Shown: positions 37,140 through 44,975, counted from the stretch's first letter. The stretch is DNA of 64,000 nt from BRH-c54 sp965284565 (GCA_965284565.1 OZ260100.1:3162001-3226000), one strand, 5' to 3'. Program-made: numbers and translations. The notes: generated by a model from the letters alone, not told the origin.

Positions 37140-37664
37140 ATGAGTTTCGAGGATTTTATTCATTCCGCAGTAAAAAACGGTAAACAAATTACCTTACTAA
37201 AAAACGATTTTTTAAAACTTGGCGGAACTACAGATACCAATATTTACTTTGTAGAAAGTGGAAGTTTCTGCGTTTTTGTTATGGACGAAGATGAAGAGCA
37301 AATTATTCGCTTTGGGTATAACAACGATTTAATTGTTTCCTTAGATTCTTTTCTAACAGAACAAGCATCTGATTTTTATATACAGGCAATAAAAAAGTCA
37401 AAAATTAGGGTAATTCCCAAACAGCAGTTTATAGATTTTGTTAATGAGAGTAGCGAGAACCAGCAAATATGGATTTCCATGCTAGAAGATTTAGTACTTC
37501 AGCAAATAGAAAGAGAAAAAGATATCCTTACTAATTCGCCAAAAGAAAGATATAACAGAGTGCTGAAAAGAAGTCCGCAGTTGTTTCAGGAAATTCCCAA
37601 TAAATATATTGCCAATTATTTACGAATGACTCCCGAAACCTTATCCAGATTAAAAAAATCTTGA
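37140..37664 (+). CDS. Crp/Fnr-family transcription regulator
   Basis: The 174-residue protein has a cyclic-nucleotide-binding-type N-terminal domain (TNIYFVESGSFCVFVMDEDE with EQIIRFGYNNDLIVSLDSFL). The short HTH-like end, FQEIPNKYIANYLRMTPETLSRLKKS, has the recognition helix at the very end. Arg and Glu residues needed to hold cAMP are not obvious, so it may sense something else, as many Bacteroidota Crp-like proteins do. It follows the small membrane protein gene with no gap, suggesting it controls that operon. Confidence 0.85.
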   Translation: MSFEDFIHSAVKNGKQITLLKNDFLKLGGTTDTNIYFVESGSFCVFVMDEDEEQIIRFGYNNDLIVSLDSFLTEQASDFYIQAIKKSKIRVIPKQQFIDFVNESSENQQIWISMLEDLVLQQIEREKDILTNSPKERYNRVLKRSPQLFQEIPNKYIANYLRMTPETLSRLKKS

Positions 37665-37722
37665 TTTCAATCAATTTTTATGAAGCGAAAAGTGAACAAT
37701 TTTGTCTAAAAAATAGAAGACA

Positions 37723-38259
37723 ATGAAATCAGCAACATTACTACAGGAATTAGCAGCTAAAATTGAGCAACACATCAATTATGTTAAATCAATACAACAC
37801 CTACCTCAGGAAGTGCTTACTCGCAGAAAATCAACCGAAAGCTGGAATGTTTTAGAGTGTTTGGAGCATTTAAACCGATATGGCGATTATTATATCCCTG
37901 AGATAGAAAAAGCCATAGCCACTTCCAACACAACAAGTGAAGCGACTTTTAAAAGCGGTTGGTTGGGCAATTATTTTGCAAACAGCATGCTTCCTAAAGA
38001 AAAGCTAAACAAAATGAAAACTTTTAAGGATAAAAATCCTTTGCATAGCGATCTAGATAATTCGGTAATAAGCGTTTTTTTGGAACAACAAACACAATTA
38101 TTGGGATTGCTAGATAAAGCAAATACAGTAAGTTTAAACAAAGTAAAAGTGAAGGTAAGTATTGCTCAATGGTTAACAATTAAACTAGGAGATGCTTTTC
38201 GTTTTGTTATTTTCCACAACGAGCGACATATAAAGCAGATGGAAAGAGTTTTGGAGTGA
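37723..38259 (+). CDS. DinB-family four-helix protein
   Basis: The 178-residue protein shows a DinB/YfiT four-helix bundle with the metal-binding His pattern: SWNVLECLEHLNRYGDYYIP and FVIFHNERHIKQMERVL, in which two His near the C terminus face one near residue 50. Members of this family act as metal-dependent thiol transferases (bacillithiol, mycothiol) or are of unknown role. It lies 58 bases after the Crp-like gene in the same direction, and a repeat-rich intergenic region follows. Confidence 0.8.
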   Translation: MKSATLLQELAAKIEQHINYVKSIQHLPQEVLTRRKSTESWNVLECLEHLNRYGDYYIPEIEKAIATSNTTSEATFKSGWLGNYFANSMLPKEKLNKMKTFKDKNPLHSDLDNSVISVFLEQQTQLLGLLDKANTVSLNKVKVKVSIAQWLTIKLGDAFRFVIFHNERHIKQMERVLE

Positions 38260-38279
38260 AAGATTTTTGGTTCCTTTTT

Positions 38280-38464
38280 TGTCATTTCGAACGAAATTTT
38301 ACAAGTTGAGGAACGAAACTTAGTAAAATGAAGCTAGAGAAATCTTTTTGGTTAAGAGTTGTGATTTAAAATTGGAAGTATAGGTCTATAAATAAGAAGA
38401 TTTCTCGACTTCGTTTTTCAGTACTGTTTTAGAAACAGCACGAAAAACATTGCTCGAAATGACA
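38280..38464. repeat. Composite inverted repeat of the GTCATTTCGA type
   Basis: Nested inverted arms define the element: TGTCATTTCGA (38280-38290) with TCGAAATGACA (38454-38464), and inside them GAGAAATCTT (38337-38346) with AAGATTTCTC (38397-38406). The words GTCATTTCGAACGAA and AGATTTCTCGACTTCG recur between genes in many Flavobacteria genomes as I recall them, so this is a member of a dispersed family. It fills most of the 438-base gap after the DinB gene, and no coding frame is credible there. Confidence 0.75.
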
Positions 38465-38560
38465 ATTTGAAAATATGAGTATTTAAAACAGTAAAGCTTC
38501 CGCTACTTCAAGCGTCCACGCTTGGAGTTTTAAATATAGATTTACTTGCATGGAGTTATG

Positions 38561-38693
38561 CATAACGTTTTGTGTATAAGCAGTAGCGGATTTTTAACCA
38601 CTAAGTTTTCAGATAGCAAGATACTTATTTAAACGCAAAAACGGTTCAAGTTTACACCTAAACCACTATTGCTTATACACTGTGTTGGCGGTA
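38561..38693. repeat. Cassette-border hairpin element
   Basis: The inverted arms GTGTATAAGCAGTAG (38572-38586) and CTATTGCTTATACAC (38666-38680), with one mismatch, frame about 80 bases. The inner end reads TATACACTGTGTTGGCGGTA and lies 4 bases from the stop codon of the next minus-strand gene. The far end reads CATAACGTTTTGTGTATAAG. The arrangement (stop codon, CCGCCAAC core, long hairpin) matches the elements at 2.6, 41.0 and 52.6 kb. Confidence 0.7.
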
Positions 38694-38697
38694 GTTT

Positions 38698-39057
38698 TTA
38701 TTTATTTTCAGGAATACAATAGGAATAAATATTCTCCAATTCACCCTTTCTATTGAACTCATAAACATCACAGGCAGTAATTAAATTTACTCTTTTTCCG
38801 TCTCTTATAAATTCGCCTGTTCCCCTTATTATTACCTTATCTTTAGCTACTATTACATCTTCTGTTTTAAAGTCCGTCTCAATAGATTTGAAATACTCCG
38901 AAGTTTGTTTGCAATTCTCAATTACTTCAATTTTTCCATTAAACAAATTTTCTCCGACTACATTCCAAACTATGCTTTTAGATAAATATGGGAAAGTCAA
39001 TTCAAAATTTCCGTTTGAAAATGCTTCTGCTATTTGTACCTGTGTCATATCTGTCAT
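38698..39057 (-). CDS. NTF2-like (SnoaL-type) protein
   Basis: The 119-residue protein has the alpha-plus-beta cone of the NTF2-like fold: IAEAFSNGNFELTFPYLS, SIVWNVVGENLFNGKIEVI, VIVAKDKVIIRGTGEFIRDG, and TACDVYEFNRKGELENIYSY. Family members are small ligand-binding proteins or isomerases; this one cannot be assigned. It overlaps nothing and lies 17 bases after the YciI-like gene on the same strand, so both may be one operon inside the accessory island. Confidence 0.78.
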   Translation of the reverse strand: MTDMTQVQIAEAFSNGNFELTFPYLSKSIVWNVVGENLFNGKIEVIENCKQTSEYFKSIETDFKTEDVIVAKDKVIIRGTGEFIRDGKRVNLITACDVYEFNRKGELENIYSYCIPENK

Positions 39058-39074
39058 TTTGCTCGATCTTTTGT

Positions 39075-39428
39075 TTATCCCCCAGGTGCTGCCACTTCAC
39101 GAATTTCGACACTCGTATTTTCACCGTTTAAAATGGGACATTTTCTCCCAATTTCCGTTGCTCCATTAAGGTCATTAGCTAAAACAATTATGTAACCAGC
39201 AACAGAATTATTCTCCATAGTATACGGTGTGTCAAATACTTCATTCTTTGGTTTTAATACTCGTCCTTGAGGCGAAAAATGGTTGCCACCATCTGCAAGT
39301 TGTTTATTGTCCGCAATTTCGTTGATCCATTGCATCCATTGATTCATATAGATATTCATTTGCTCTTTTGAAGGTTGAGCATCTTTATTGGTAATGTCCA
39401 TTCTGAACAGCAGTACAAATTCATTCAT
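39075..39428 (-). CDS. YciI-family protein
   Basis: The 117-residue protein has the YciI ferredoxin-like fold features: EFVLLFRMDITNKDAQPSKE, MNQWMQWINEIADNKQLADG, GNHFSPQGRVL, and the strand VAGYIIVLANDLNGATEIGR. YciI-like proteins are often next to sigma factors or to other small-molecule enzymes, with roles unclear. It is first of a two-gene minus-strand unit with the NTF2-like protein. A 250-base gap precedes it, and nothing further was seen in that gap apart from a cassette-type core near its far end. Confidence 0.82.
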   Translation of the reverse strand: MNEFVLLFRMDITNKDAQPSKEQMNIYMNQWMQWINEIADNKQLADGGNHFSPQGRVLKPKNEVFDTPYTMENNSVAGYIIVLANDLNGATEIGRKCPILNGENTSVEIREVAAPGG

Positions 39429-39653
39429 TTTTATAAATGTTTTGTTGAACTATATGGTCAATGCGATTCCCATAAAAGCATTTTCATAAGCCAATAGAAA
39501 ATGATTGAATTATTTGAGCTATTAATGTTAATTTTTTAATCATAATTTTTTGTTTTTAATTACCGTAATCGACTGGTATAAGAATGATAAGTGATTTCAG
39601 AGCTGGCTTAATCAATCAATATTCAATAAACCTCGTAGTCAATTATGTTTTTT

Positions 39654-39673
39654 AGACATTGTTGGTAGCAATA
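39654..39673. repeat. Degenerate cassette-border core
   Basis: AGACATTGTTGGTAGCAATA resembles the ACAnTGTTGGCGGTA core seen at 38.7 and 41.0 kb. It lies 5 bases from the stop codon of the aspartyl-protease gene. No long hairpin arm is clear around it. Confidence 0.45.
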
Positions 39674-39678
39674 CTTTA

Positions 39679-40947
39679 TTATTCAAATTTTATAAACATC
39701 TTGTCAAAATTAATAATCATTGTGTCAAATTTTTGAATCAAGTCCTGTCCGATATTTCCATAAACAGTTTCACTTTCTTTTATTTTTTCCTTTACTAAAT
39801 TTATATTCTGAAGTTTTATTTGTTCTTCTCCAATATTAAAAGTGAAATCAATATTATACCCTTCAAATTCCTTTGTTCCTCCTGCCCCTCCAAAACTTAT
39901 TTTTTCAGGTTGGTAATTTTTATCTATTTCCTTTTGATTTTCCTTGTAAAATTTATGATATAACATAGTTTCATCAGCACCTGTATCAAACGTAAAATGC
40001 ATATTGTTAATATAGATTAATGGAGTTAATCCATCCATCACTATATTAGAATTTTCAGTAGATGTGGACCTTACAAGCGGAACGATAAAGTCACCGCTTT
40101 GAGTTATCCTGATTTCCTTAAGAGCTTCAATTACAGGAAAACCTAATATACCATATATCTGATAATTGATCTGAGGAAAATAAAGTGCTTGGTCTGGTAG
40201 TACTAGAAAAACAACATTGAACAGGTCAATATTACCCATACTTAACTTATTACATACAGCTAGCTTTGCCAAAGCTTTTTCTCCAGTGATTGTTCCGACC
40301 TCTATATCAACTGGAATTATTTCCATGTTTAGTTGTTTTGCAACTGATAGAGAGGTAGTTGATAAATTAGCTCCTGTGTCAAAAATAAAATTAACAGAAT
40401 CATTATTAACATACATTTTTAAGGTATTCAAGCCCGCCATATCTTTCTCCATTTTAAGGTTTGTCATTTTTTTAATGTCAACTTGTTGTGCAGGAGTATT
40501 TTCTAAAGCAGTCCATATCTTAAGACTATTTTCATAATCGTCTGCTTGCTCATTATCTAAGTACTTTTTATATTTATGTAATATGGTTAGAACTGTATTT
40601 TTTGCTTCCTTATAATTATAAAGTTTCAAGACATTGTCGTACTTTGTTTCGTACAATTTAAATTGAAGTGAATCTGGAATAGTATTCTCTGTTTTTAACA
40701 AATCATCAATAGCCTGTTCCGATTCTCTAAGTTTGTTAAAAGCATTATCTAAAATTGCTATAATGAATTGTTGATTAGTCTTTGATAAGTCATTTTTGTT
40801 TAATTCAAACTGCTTTTTGGCTTTGAAAAAGTTATTTTGCTCAAGTAATACGTAAATCTCCTTAAATGCAGTTTCATTATTTCTGGCACTTGTATTTAAA
40901 CTCAATAATATGCACAAAAGGATTGATATATTTTTTACTTGATTCAT
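39679..40947 (-). CDS. Exported protein with two retropepsin-like aspartyl protease domains
   Basis: The 422-residue protein has a signal peptide (ISILLCILLSLNTSA), then an alpha-helical stretch of about 130 residues with TPR-like character. Two copies of the retroviral-type aspartyl protease motif follow: VNFIFDTGANLSTTS and MHFTFDTGADETML. Each is followed by family features (IYGILGFPVIEALKEI; VYGNIGQDLIQKFDTMIINF). Two half-active-site DTG motifs in one chain suggest a fold closing on itself like pepsin. It probably acts in the periplasm; the substrate is unknown. Confidence 0.82.
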   Translation of the reverse strand: MNQVKNISILLCILLSLNTSARNNETAFKEIYVLLEQNNFFKAKKQFELNKNDLSKTNQQFIIAILDNAFNKLRESEQAIDDLLKTENTIPDSLQFKLYETKYDNVLKLYNYKEAKNTVLTILHKYKKYLDNEQADDYENSLKIWTALENTPAQQVDIKKMTNLKMEKDMAGLNTLKMYVNNDSVNFIFDTGANLSTTSLSVAKQLNMEIIPVDIEVGTITGEKALAKLAVCNKLSMGNIDLFNVVFLVLPDQALYFPQINYQIYGILGFPVIEALKEIRITQSGDFIVPLVRSTSTENSNIVMDGLTPLIYINNMHFTFDTGADETMLYHKFYKENQKEIDKNYQPEKISFGGAGGTKEFEGYNIDFTFNIGEEQIKLQNINLVKEKIKESETVYGNIGQDLIQKFDTMIINFDKMFIKFE

Positions 40948-40958
40948 TGTTTATATTT

Positions 40959-40977
40959 TATACACATTGTTGGCGGT
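40959..40977. repeat. Cassette-border core
   Basis: TATACACATTGTTGGCGGT matches the core at 38.67-38.69 kb. It lies between the start of the aspartyl-protease gene and the stop of the DoxX gene. Its TTGGCGGT is inverted relative to ACCGCCAA at 43773-43780, so the five-gene operon between them is bracketed. Confidence 0.6.
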
Positions 40978-41012
40978 TCGTTGTTTTCTATTCATTAGTT
41001 AATTTATTAATT

Positions 41013-41399
41013 TCAAGATTTAGTTGTTATTAACGAAAAATATTTTGTTCTATTTTCAAATATTACCCATAGATTGATTACAAAAAGTATCGCTGCAATA
41101 GGAAGACCTGTTGGTATATTTACAATATTAGTAAGTAGTATGCCTACCATTATTGGGAAGATAACAATAGCGCCAAAAGCTCTGGTTTTTGGGATAATAA
41201 ATAGAATACCTCCAATTATTTCGATAATACCTACTAATGGCATTAACCAACTTATAGTATTATATGCTTCCATTACTTTAAGCATACTTTCGGGGAGATC
41301 ATCAGGTACTGGCATGTAATTGAACAGTTTGTTTAAACCAGCATTTAAGAACATTAAGCCAAAAAGTAAGCTTACAATAAATATAATTTTATTTTTCAT
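41013..41399 (-). CDS. DoxX-family membrane protein
   Basis: The 128-residue protein has four membrane segments: IIFIVSLLFGLMFLNAGLNK, ISWLMPLVGIIEIIGGILF, FGAIVIFPIMVGILLTNIVN and AAILFVINLWVIF. DoxX proteins are small quinone- or thiosulfate-linked membrane proteins in some species and are often of unknown role. Its start overlaps the end of the SRPBCC-VOC gene by 4 bases, so it is the last gene of the five-gene operon. Confidence 0.82.
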   Translation of the reverse strand: MKNKIIFIVSLLFGLMFLNAGLNKLFNYMPVPDDLPESMLKVMEAYNTISWLMPLVGIIEIIGGILFIIPKTRAFGAIVIFPIMVGILLTNIVNIPTGLPIAAILFVINLWVIFENRTKYFSLITTKS

Positions 41400-42382
41400 T
41401 TGTTATTATTTTGAAAGTTTATCATCCAATTGATACCAAACTTGTCTGTAAATTCTCCGAAGTAAGCACCAAAAAACATATCTGCCATTGGCATAGTAAT
41501 ATTGCCACCAGCCGAAAGTTCGCTAAATAGCCGGTCTGCTTCTGCTCTTGTTTCGGGTTCCAGACAGATATGCATATTGTTTCCACTTGTCAATGTAAAG
41601 CCCATTTCTTTTGGAGCGTCTGTACCCATTAATATATGCCCACCTACTATTGGAAGTTCAACGTGCAAAACCATTTTCTTTACTTCATCCGCAACAGGAG
41701 GCCAATTTTCGGTGCTTGGAGGCACATCCTCAAAACGTTCAATGCCTTTACCTATAAATTCAGTTTTGAAAACAGATTTATAAAATTTGAAAGCTTCTTC
41801 TGTATTTCCTGCGAAGTTTAAATAGGTTGTTACTCTTGCCATATTGTTTGATTTATTTTGTTTGCGAAGTTTAAATTGTGCTTCAATGTATTGATCAAGG
41901 TTTTCCATAGCCATTGTGAAACCTTCTTTAAAGCCCATTTCGATAATTTTTTCTAAATCAGCAAGGCTCTCGTATTTGGCAGTAATAGTCACAAGTGTTT
42001 TTTCTCCATTTTCATTGAACTCATTCGTCCATTGAGTTCTGGGCATTGCTGGGTTAACTATTCCGTTTTCATCACAGAATGCGTCTAAACCCGAAAACAT
42101 CTTTTGATGTTCAATTTTGATGTAATCATTTTTACACCAATGACATTCTTGTGGGTTGTTACTTTCTGCAATGAACATTTCATATAGCCACATTCCGCCT
42201 TCACGAAAATCCATTGACTTCGTTCTCGTTTGATAAGGTTTAGGTGCCCACCATTGGTCAAGAATTTCAGGATTTGTCCATGCTTCCCAAACCAATTCAA
42301 GGTTTGCTGCAAATTCCCTTTTTACGTTAATTGTGTTATTTTCTTTATTGACTTTGAAGTCAAATTTTAAGTTTGTATTCAT
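41396..42382 (-). CDS. Fused SRPBCC (AHSA1-type) and VOC (PhnB-type) protein
   Basis: The 328-residue protein has an N-terminal SRPBCC/AHSA1 domain (FAANLELVWEAWTNPEILDQ, then WWAPKPYQTRTKSMDFREGG) and, from residue 181, a PhnB-like VOC domain (ARVTTYLNFAGNTEEAFKFY, MVLHVELPIVGGHILMGTDA, FGAYFGEFTDKFGINWMINF). The second part starts exactly where a free PhnB protein would begin, so two neighbouring genes have probably become one. Its start overlaps the ArsR gene by 4 bases. ArsR-SRPBCC pairs are common; the fused VOC domain is less usual. Confidence 0.82.
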   Translation of the reverse strand: MNTNLKFDFKVNKENNTINVKREFAANLELVWEAWTNPEILDQWWAPKPYQTRTKSMDFREGGMWLYEMFIAESNNPQECHWCKNDYIKIEHQKMFSGLDAFCDENGIVNPAMPRTQWTNEFNENGEKTLVTITAKYESLADLEKIIEMGFKEGFTMAMENLDQYIEAQFKLRKQNKSNNMARVTTYLNFAGNTEEAFKFYKSVFKTEFIGKGIERFEDVPPSTENWPPVADEVKKMVLHVELPIVGGHILMGTDAPKEMGFTLTSGNNMHICLEPETRAEADRLFSELSAGGNITMPMADMFFGAYFGEFTDKFGINWMINFQNNNK

Positions 42383-42699
42383 TTTTTTTTCGATTTTAAT
42401 TGTTCTAAAACAGTGTCCAATTGGTCAAAGCGTTTTGCTAGTAATTTCTTAAACTGTTCCAACCATTTTTCTATGTCTTTCATTTTGTCGGCATTTAAGT
42501 GATAATGAATTTCTCTACCTTGTTGCTCTTGTGTGAGTATTTCGCACTCCGTAAGTATTCGCAAATGTTTTGAAACCGCTTGTCTGCTTGAATCAAAATG
42601 TTCGGCTATGGCATTGGGTGTCAAAGCACCAACAGCCAAAAGCATAATAATGGCTCGTCTCGTTGGGTCTGCTATTGCTTGGAAAACGTCTCTACGCAT
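42379..42699 (-). CDS. ArsR-family transcription repressor
   Basis: The 106-residue protein has the winged helix of the ArsR/SdpR type: RRDVFQAIADPTRRAIIMLL, ALTPNAIAEHFDSSRQAVSK with HLRILTECEILTQEQQGREI, and YHLNADKMKDIEKWLEQFKK. No metal-binding Cys pair is seen, so the regulator is probably not a metal sensor. A longer start (42792) would add a hydrophobic tail unlike the family, so the ATG at 42699 is used. It overlaps its neighbours at both ends (8 and 4 bases). Confidence 0.9.
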   Translation of the reverse strand: MRRDVFQAIADPTRRAIIMLLAVGALTPNAIAEHFDSSRQAVSKHLRILTECEILTQEQQGREIHYHLNADKMKDIEKWLEQFKKLLAKRFDQLDTVLEQLKSKKK

Positions 42700-43063
42700 T
42701 TTTGTAATTAATTTTACTGAAACTAATATAGTTGGTAATAAGAATAGCCAGTGCGGTAATTGGTAATAGCATATGTGAGTTATAACCGTCAATGACTATA
42801 AATCCGATGATTGCACAAATTAAATCAAAAGTAAAACCTGCATAAGCCCACTCTTTAATTCGGTTGGGTAACTGTGGAATTACAATTGCCAAAACCCCAA
42901 ATACCTTAAAGCAAGTAATTAATACAGGAAAATAATAGGGGTAACCTAAATGTAATATAACATCAACACTTGTCGGATCATCATATGCGAATATTGGTCC
43001 AATCCCGAGCCAAACAATAATTACTGAAAGTGTAATCCAATAGACTGCTTTTATCTTTTTCAT
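42692..43063 (-). CDS. DoxX-like small membrane protein
   Basis: The 123-residue protein has four membrane segments, beginning KKIKAVYWITLSVIIVWLGI, with a mid segment VLITCFKVFGVLAIVIPQLP and WAYAGFTFDLICAIIGFIVI. The wording (LGYPYYFPVLITCFKV, PNRIKEWAYAGF) matches the DoxX-like group often found with ArsR/SRPBCC genes. Its start overlaps the end of the DHFR-like gene as ATGA, so translation is coupled. An upstream in-frame start would run into that gene and is less likely. Confidence 0.78.
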   Translation of the reverse strand: MKKIKAVYWITLSVIIVWLGIGPIFAYDDPTSVDVILHLGYPYYFPVLITCFKVFGVLAIVIPQLPNRIKEWAYAGFTFDLICAIIGFIVIDGYNSHMLLPITALAILITNYISFSKINYKNA

Positions 43064-43629
43064 TTCTTTGGTGTATATTTCATAACAATAATTCCGCAAT
43101 CAAACTTTTGTGCATCAGCTAGGTTAAAATTTTGCATTTCGGACAACTCTTTAAAAATGGGCATTCCGCTACCAATGGCAGATGGGTTAACAAATATATG
43201 TAACTCATCAATAAGTTTGTTTTTAATGAGTGCAGAAACAAACTCACCACCACCATAAGCAATTATGTCTTTGCCTGGCTTATTCTTTAAATTAGTAATT
43301 TCTTCAACCAAGTCGCCTTTCGCAATTTCAGTATTTTCCCAAATCGATTTGTCAAGTGTTTTAGTAAATACAATTTTATGTGTTGAAGCATATTTAACTC
43401 CGCCTTCATATTCTGGATTGTTAGGGTCTTTGGCAACATTTGCCCAATGTGGGATAAAGCCTCCTGCTAATTTTCTTCCTAAAACAATGGTATCTACAGG
43501 TTCAGTAATCTCTCGTACATAATCTAGAATGTCTTCTGTCCAAGGAAATTTCATCCAATCCATTTCTCCATTTTGTCCCGAAATAAACCCATCTATGGTC
43601 ATTTGGATTTGTAATTTTAATTTTCTCAT
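43060..43629 (-). CDS. Dihydrofolate reductase-like (RibD C-terminal family) protein
   Basis: The 189-residue protein has the DHFR-like fold of the RibD C-terminal group: KLQIQMTIDGFISGQNGEMD, DTIVLGRKLAGGFIPHW, IVFTKTLDKSIWENTEIAKG, DIIAYGGGEFVSALIKNKLI, and DELHIFVNPSAIGSGMPIFK. These proteins probably bind NADPH and reduce a pterin or similar substrate; true DHFR activity is rare among them. It is first in the five-gene operon, behind a promoter that overlaps a direct repeat. Confidence 0.87.
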   Translation of the reverse strand: MRKLKLQIQMTIDGFISGQNGEMDWMKFPWTEDILDYVREITEPVDTIVLGRKLAGGFIPHWANVAKDPNNPEYEGGVKYASTHKIVFTKTLDKSIWENTEIAKGDLVEEITNLKNKPGKDIIAYGGGEFVSALIKNKLIDELHIFVNPSAIGSGMPIFKELSEMQNFNLADAQKFDCGIIVMKYTPKK

Positions 43630-43655
43630 TTTCTGATATGTTTAAGTTGTGAAAC

Positions 43656-43700
43656 TAATCGGTTGCAAATATATATGCAATTAATCGGTTTCGCAAATTA
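43656..43700 (-). promoter_or_regulatory. Promoter with overlapping direct repeat, likely ArsR operator
   Basis: On the minus strand, -7 TATATTTG (43666-43673) and -33 TTTG (43694-43697) are 20 bases apart, a good Bacteroidota promoter 37 bases before the DHFR-like start. A direct repeat (ATTTGCGAAACCGATTA and ATTTGCAACCGATTA) covers both elements, so a protein binding both copies would block RNA polymerase. The ArsR-type repressor encoded in the same operon is the natural candidate. Confidence 0.55.
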
Positions 43701-43770
43701 TTTTTTGATTTTTTTTATTAATGCTGTTAATGAAGAAAGAAATTGTCTATGTGTAGGGGTGTTCTTTCAA

Positions 43771-43840
43771 TTACCGCCAACTTGTATATATGTATGATTT
43801 TTTCATACATACTTAACACATATTGTTGTATATATATGAA
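43771..43840. repeat. Cassette-border hairpin element, opposite orientation
   Basis: The core TTACCGCCAACTTGTATATA is followed by a hairpin: TATGTATGA (43789-43797) with TCATACATA (43803-43811). A further ATTGTTGTATATATATGA lies beyond. The core is inverted relative to that at 40.96 kb. It occupies the middle of the 380-base gap between the DHFR-like gene and the deoxyhypusine-synthase-like gene; no coding sequence was seen in that gap. Confidence 0.65.
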
Positions 43841-43963
43841 AATCGTCATACTTTATTTCATACAAATATAATTATTAAATTGAATTTATAAATCATCAAA
43901 AGGGCTATTACCCCACTAAGCGTAGATTTATCCACTAGCATATTAATGCTGAAACCAAACAAC

Positions 43964-43987
43964 AAAGCCCACATTTCTGCGGGCTTT
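43964..43987 (-). terminator. Hairpin terminator of the deoxyhypusine-synthase-like gene
   Basis: AAAGCCC pairs with GGGCTTT around a short loop, about 23 bases past the minus-strand stop codon. On the minus strand the transcript then reads TTTGTTGTTTGG, a weak U-run. Confidence 0.65.
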
Positions 43988-44009
43988 ACTGTTTATTATT
44001 GTTTAGCCA

Positions 44010-44975
44010 TTACGCTTCTAAAATAATTTGGAACATCAGCGGTGCTACAATAGAAGCATCCGATTCAATCACAAATTTTGGCGTATCAATTTCTAGTTTG
44101 CCCCACGTAATTTTTTCGTTAGGTACAGCTCCTGAGTAAGAACCATAACTTGTTGTAGAATCGCTAATCTGGCAGAAATAACTCCAACAAGGAATTCCAT
44201 CTAATTGTAAATCTTGATGCAACATAGGCACTACACAAATAGGGAAATCTCCAGCAATACCACCACCAATTTGGTAAAAACCAATTCCTTTGTCGGTAGC
44301 ATTTTCTTGGTACCATTTTGCTAAATACATCATGTATTCAATTCCTGATTTTACAATGCTTGGCTCAAACATACCTTCTAAGCAGTGAGCGGCAAACATA
44401 TTTCCTGAGGTAGAATCTTCCCAGCCTGGAACAATAATAGGCAAGTTCTTTTCAGCAGCAGCTATTAACCAAGAGTGTTTAGGGTCAATATCATGATATT
44501 GTTCTAAAGAACCATTTCTAATTAACTGGTAAATATATTCGTGTGGAAAATATCTTTTACCTTCATTTTTAGCTTTTGTCCAAACTTCAATCAATTGTTT
44601 TTCAATTCTACGCATGGCTTCCTCTTCTGGAATACAAGTATCAGTAACTCTGTTGAAATGTTGATCTAGCAAATCTTGCTCATCTTGTGGAGATAAATCT
44701 CTGTAATGAGGCACTCTTTTGTAAAAAGTATGCGCAACTAAATTAAAAATGTCTTCCTCTAAGTTAGCTCCCGTACAAGTAATAATTTGTACTTTGTCTT
44801 GTCTAATCATTTCAGCCAAAGAAATACCCAATTCGGCAGTACTCATTGCTCCGGCAAGGGTAATCATCATTTTGTGTCCACTTTCTAAGTGCTTAATATA
44901 CGCTTTTGAAGCATCTACTAAAGTAGCAGCATTAAAATGTTTGTAATGTTTTTCTGCAAATTCTGTAATAGTCAT
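44010..44975 (-). CDS. Deoxyhypusine synthase-like protein
   Basis: The 321-residue protein belongs to the DHS family: MITLAGAMSTAELGISLAEM (nucleotide site), ITCTGANLEEDIFNLVAHTF, NLPIIVPGWEDSTSGNMFAA, GGGIAGDFPICVVPMLHQDL, and ITWGKLEI, which keeps the Lys that forms the enzyme intermediate in human DHS. Bacteria have no eIF5A, so these proteins act instead on polyamines, for example as homospermidine synthase. It lies next to an arginine decarboxylase gene, so a step after agmatine or putrescine is likely. A terminator hairpin follows. Confidence 0.85.
   Translation of the reverse strand: MTITEFAEKHYKHFNAATLVDASKAYIKHLESGHKMMITLAGAMSTAELGISLAEMIRQDKVQIITCTGANLEEDIFNLVAHTFYKRVPHYRDLSPQDEQDLLDQHFNRVTDTCIPEEEAMRRIEKQLIEVWTKAKNEGKRYFPHEYIYQLIRNGSLEQYHDIDPKHSWLIAAAEKNLPIIVPGWEDSTSGNMFAAHCLEGMFEPSIVKSGIEYMMYLAKWYQENATDKGIGFYQIGGGIAGDFPICVVPMLHQDLQLDGIPCWSYFCQISDSTTSYGSYSGAVPNEKITWGKLEIDTPKFVIESDASIVAPLMFQIILEA

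Noticed and set aside
41636..41821. Plus-strand frames opposite the VOC domain
   Set aside because: Two overlapping frames are antisense to clear SRPBCC-VOC codons and have biased, shadow-type composition.
38561..43840. Classical integron attC array
   Set aside because: The cores read TGCCAAC or CCGCCAAC and GTTGGCGG, not RYYYAAC/GTTRRRY, and no integrase gene lies in the window. The cassette idea is kept only as a hypothesis of a different system.
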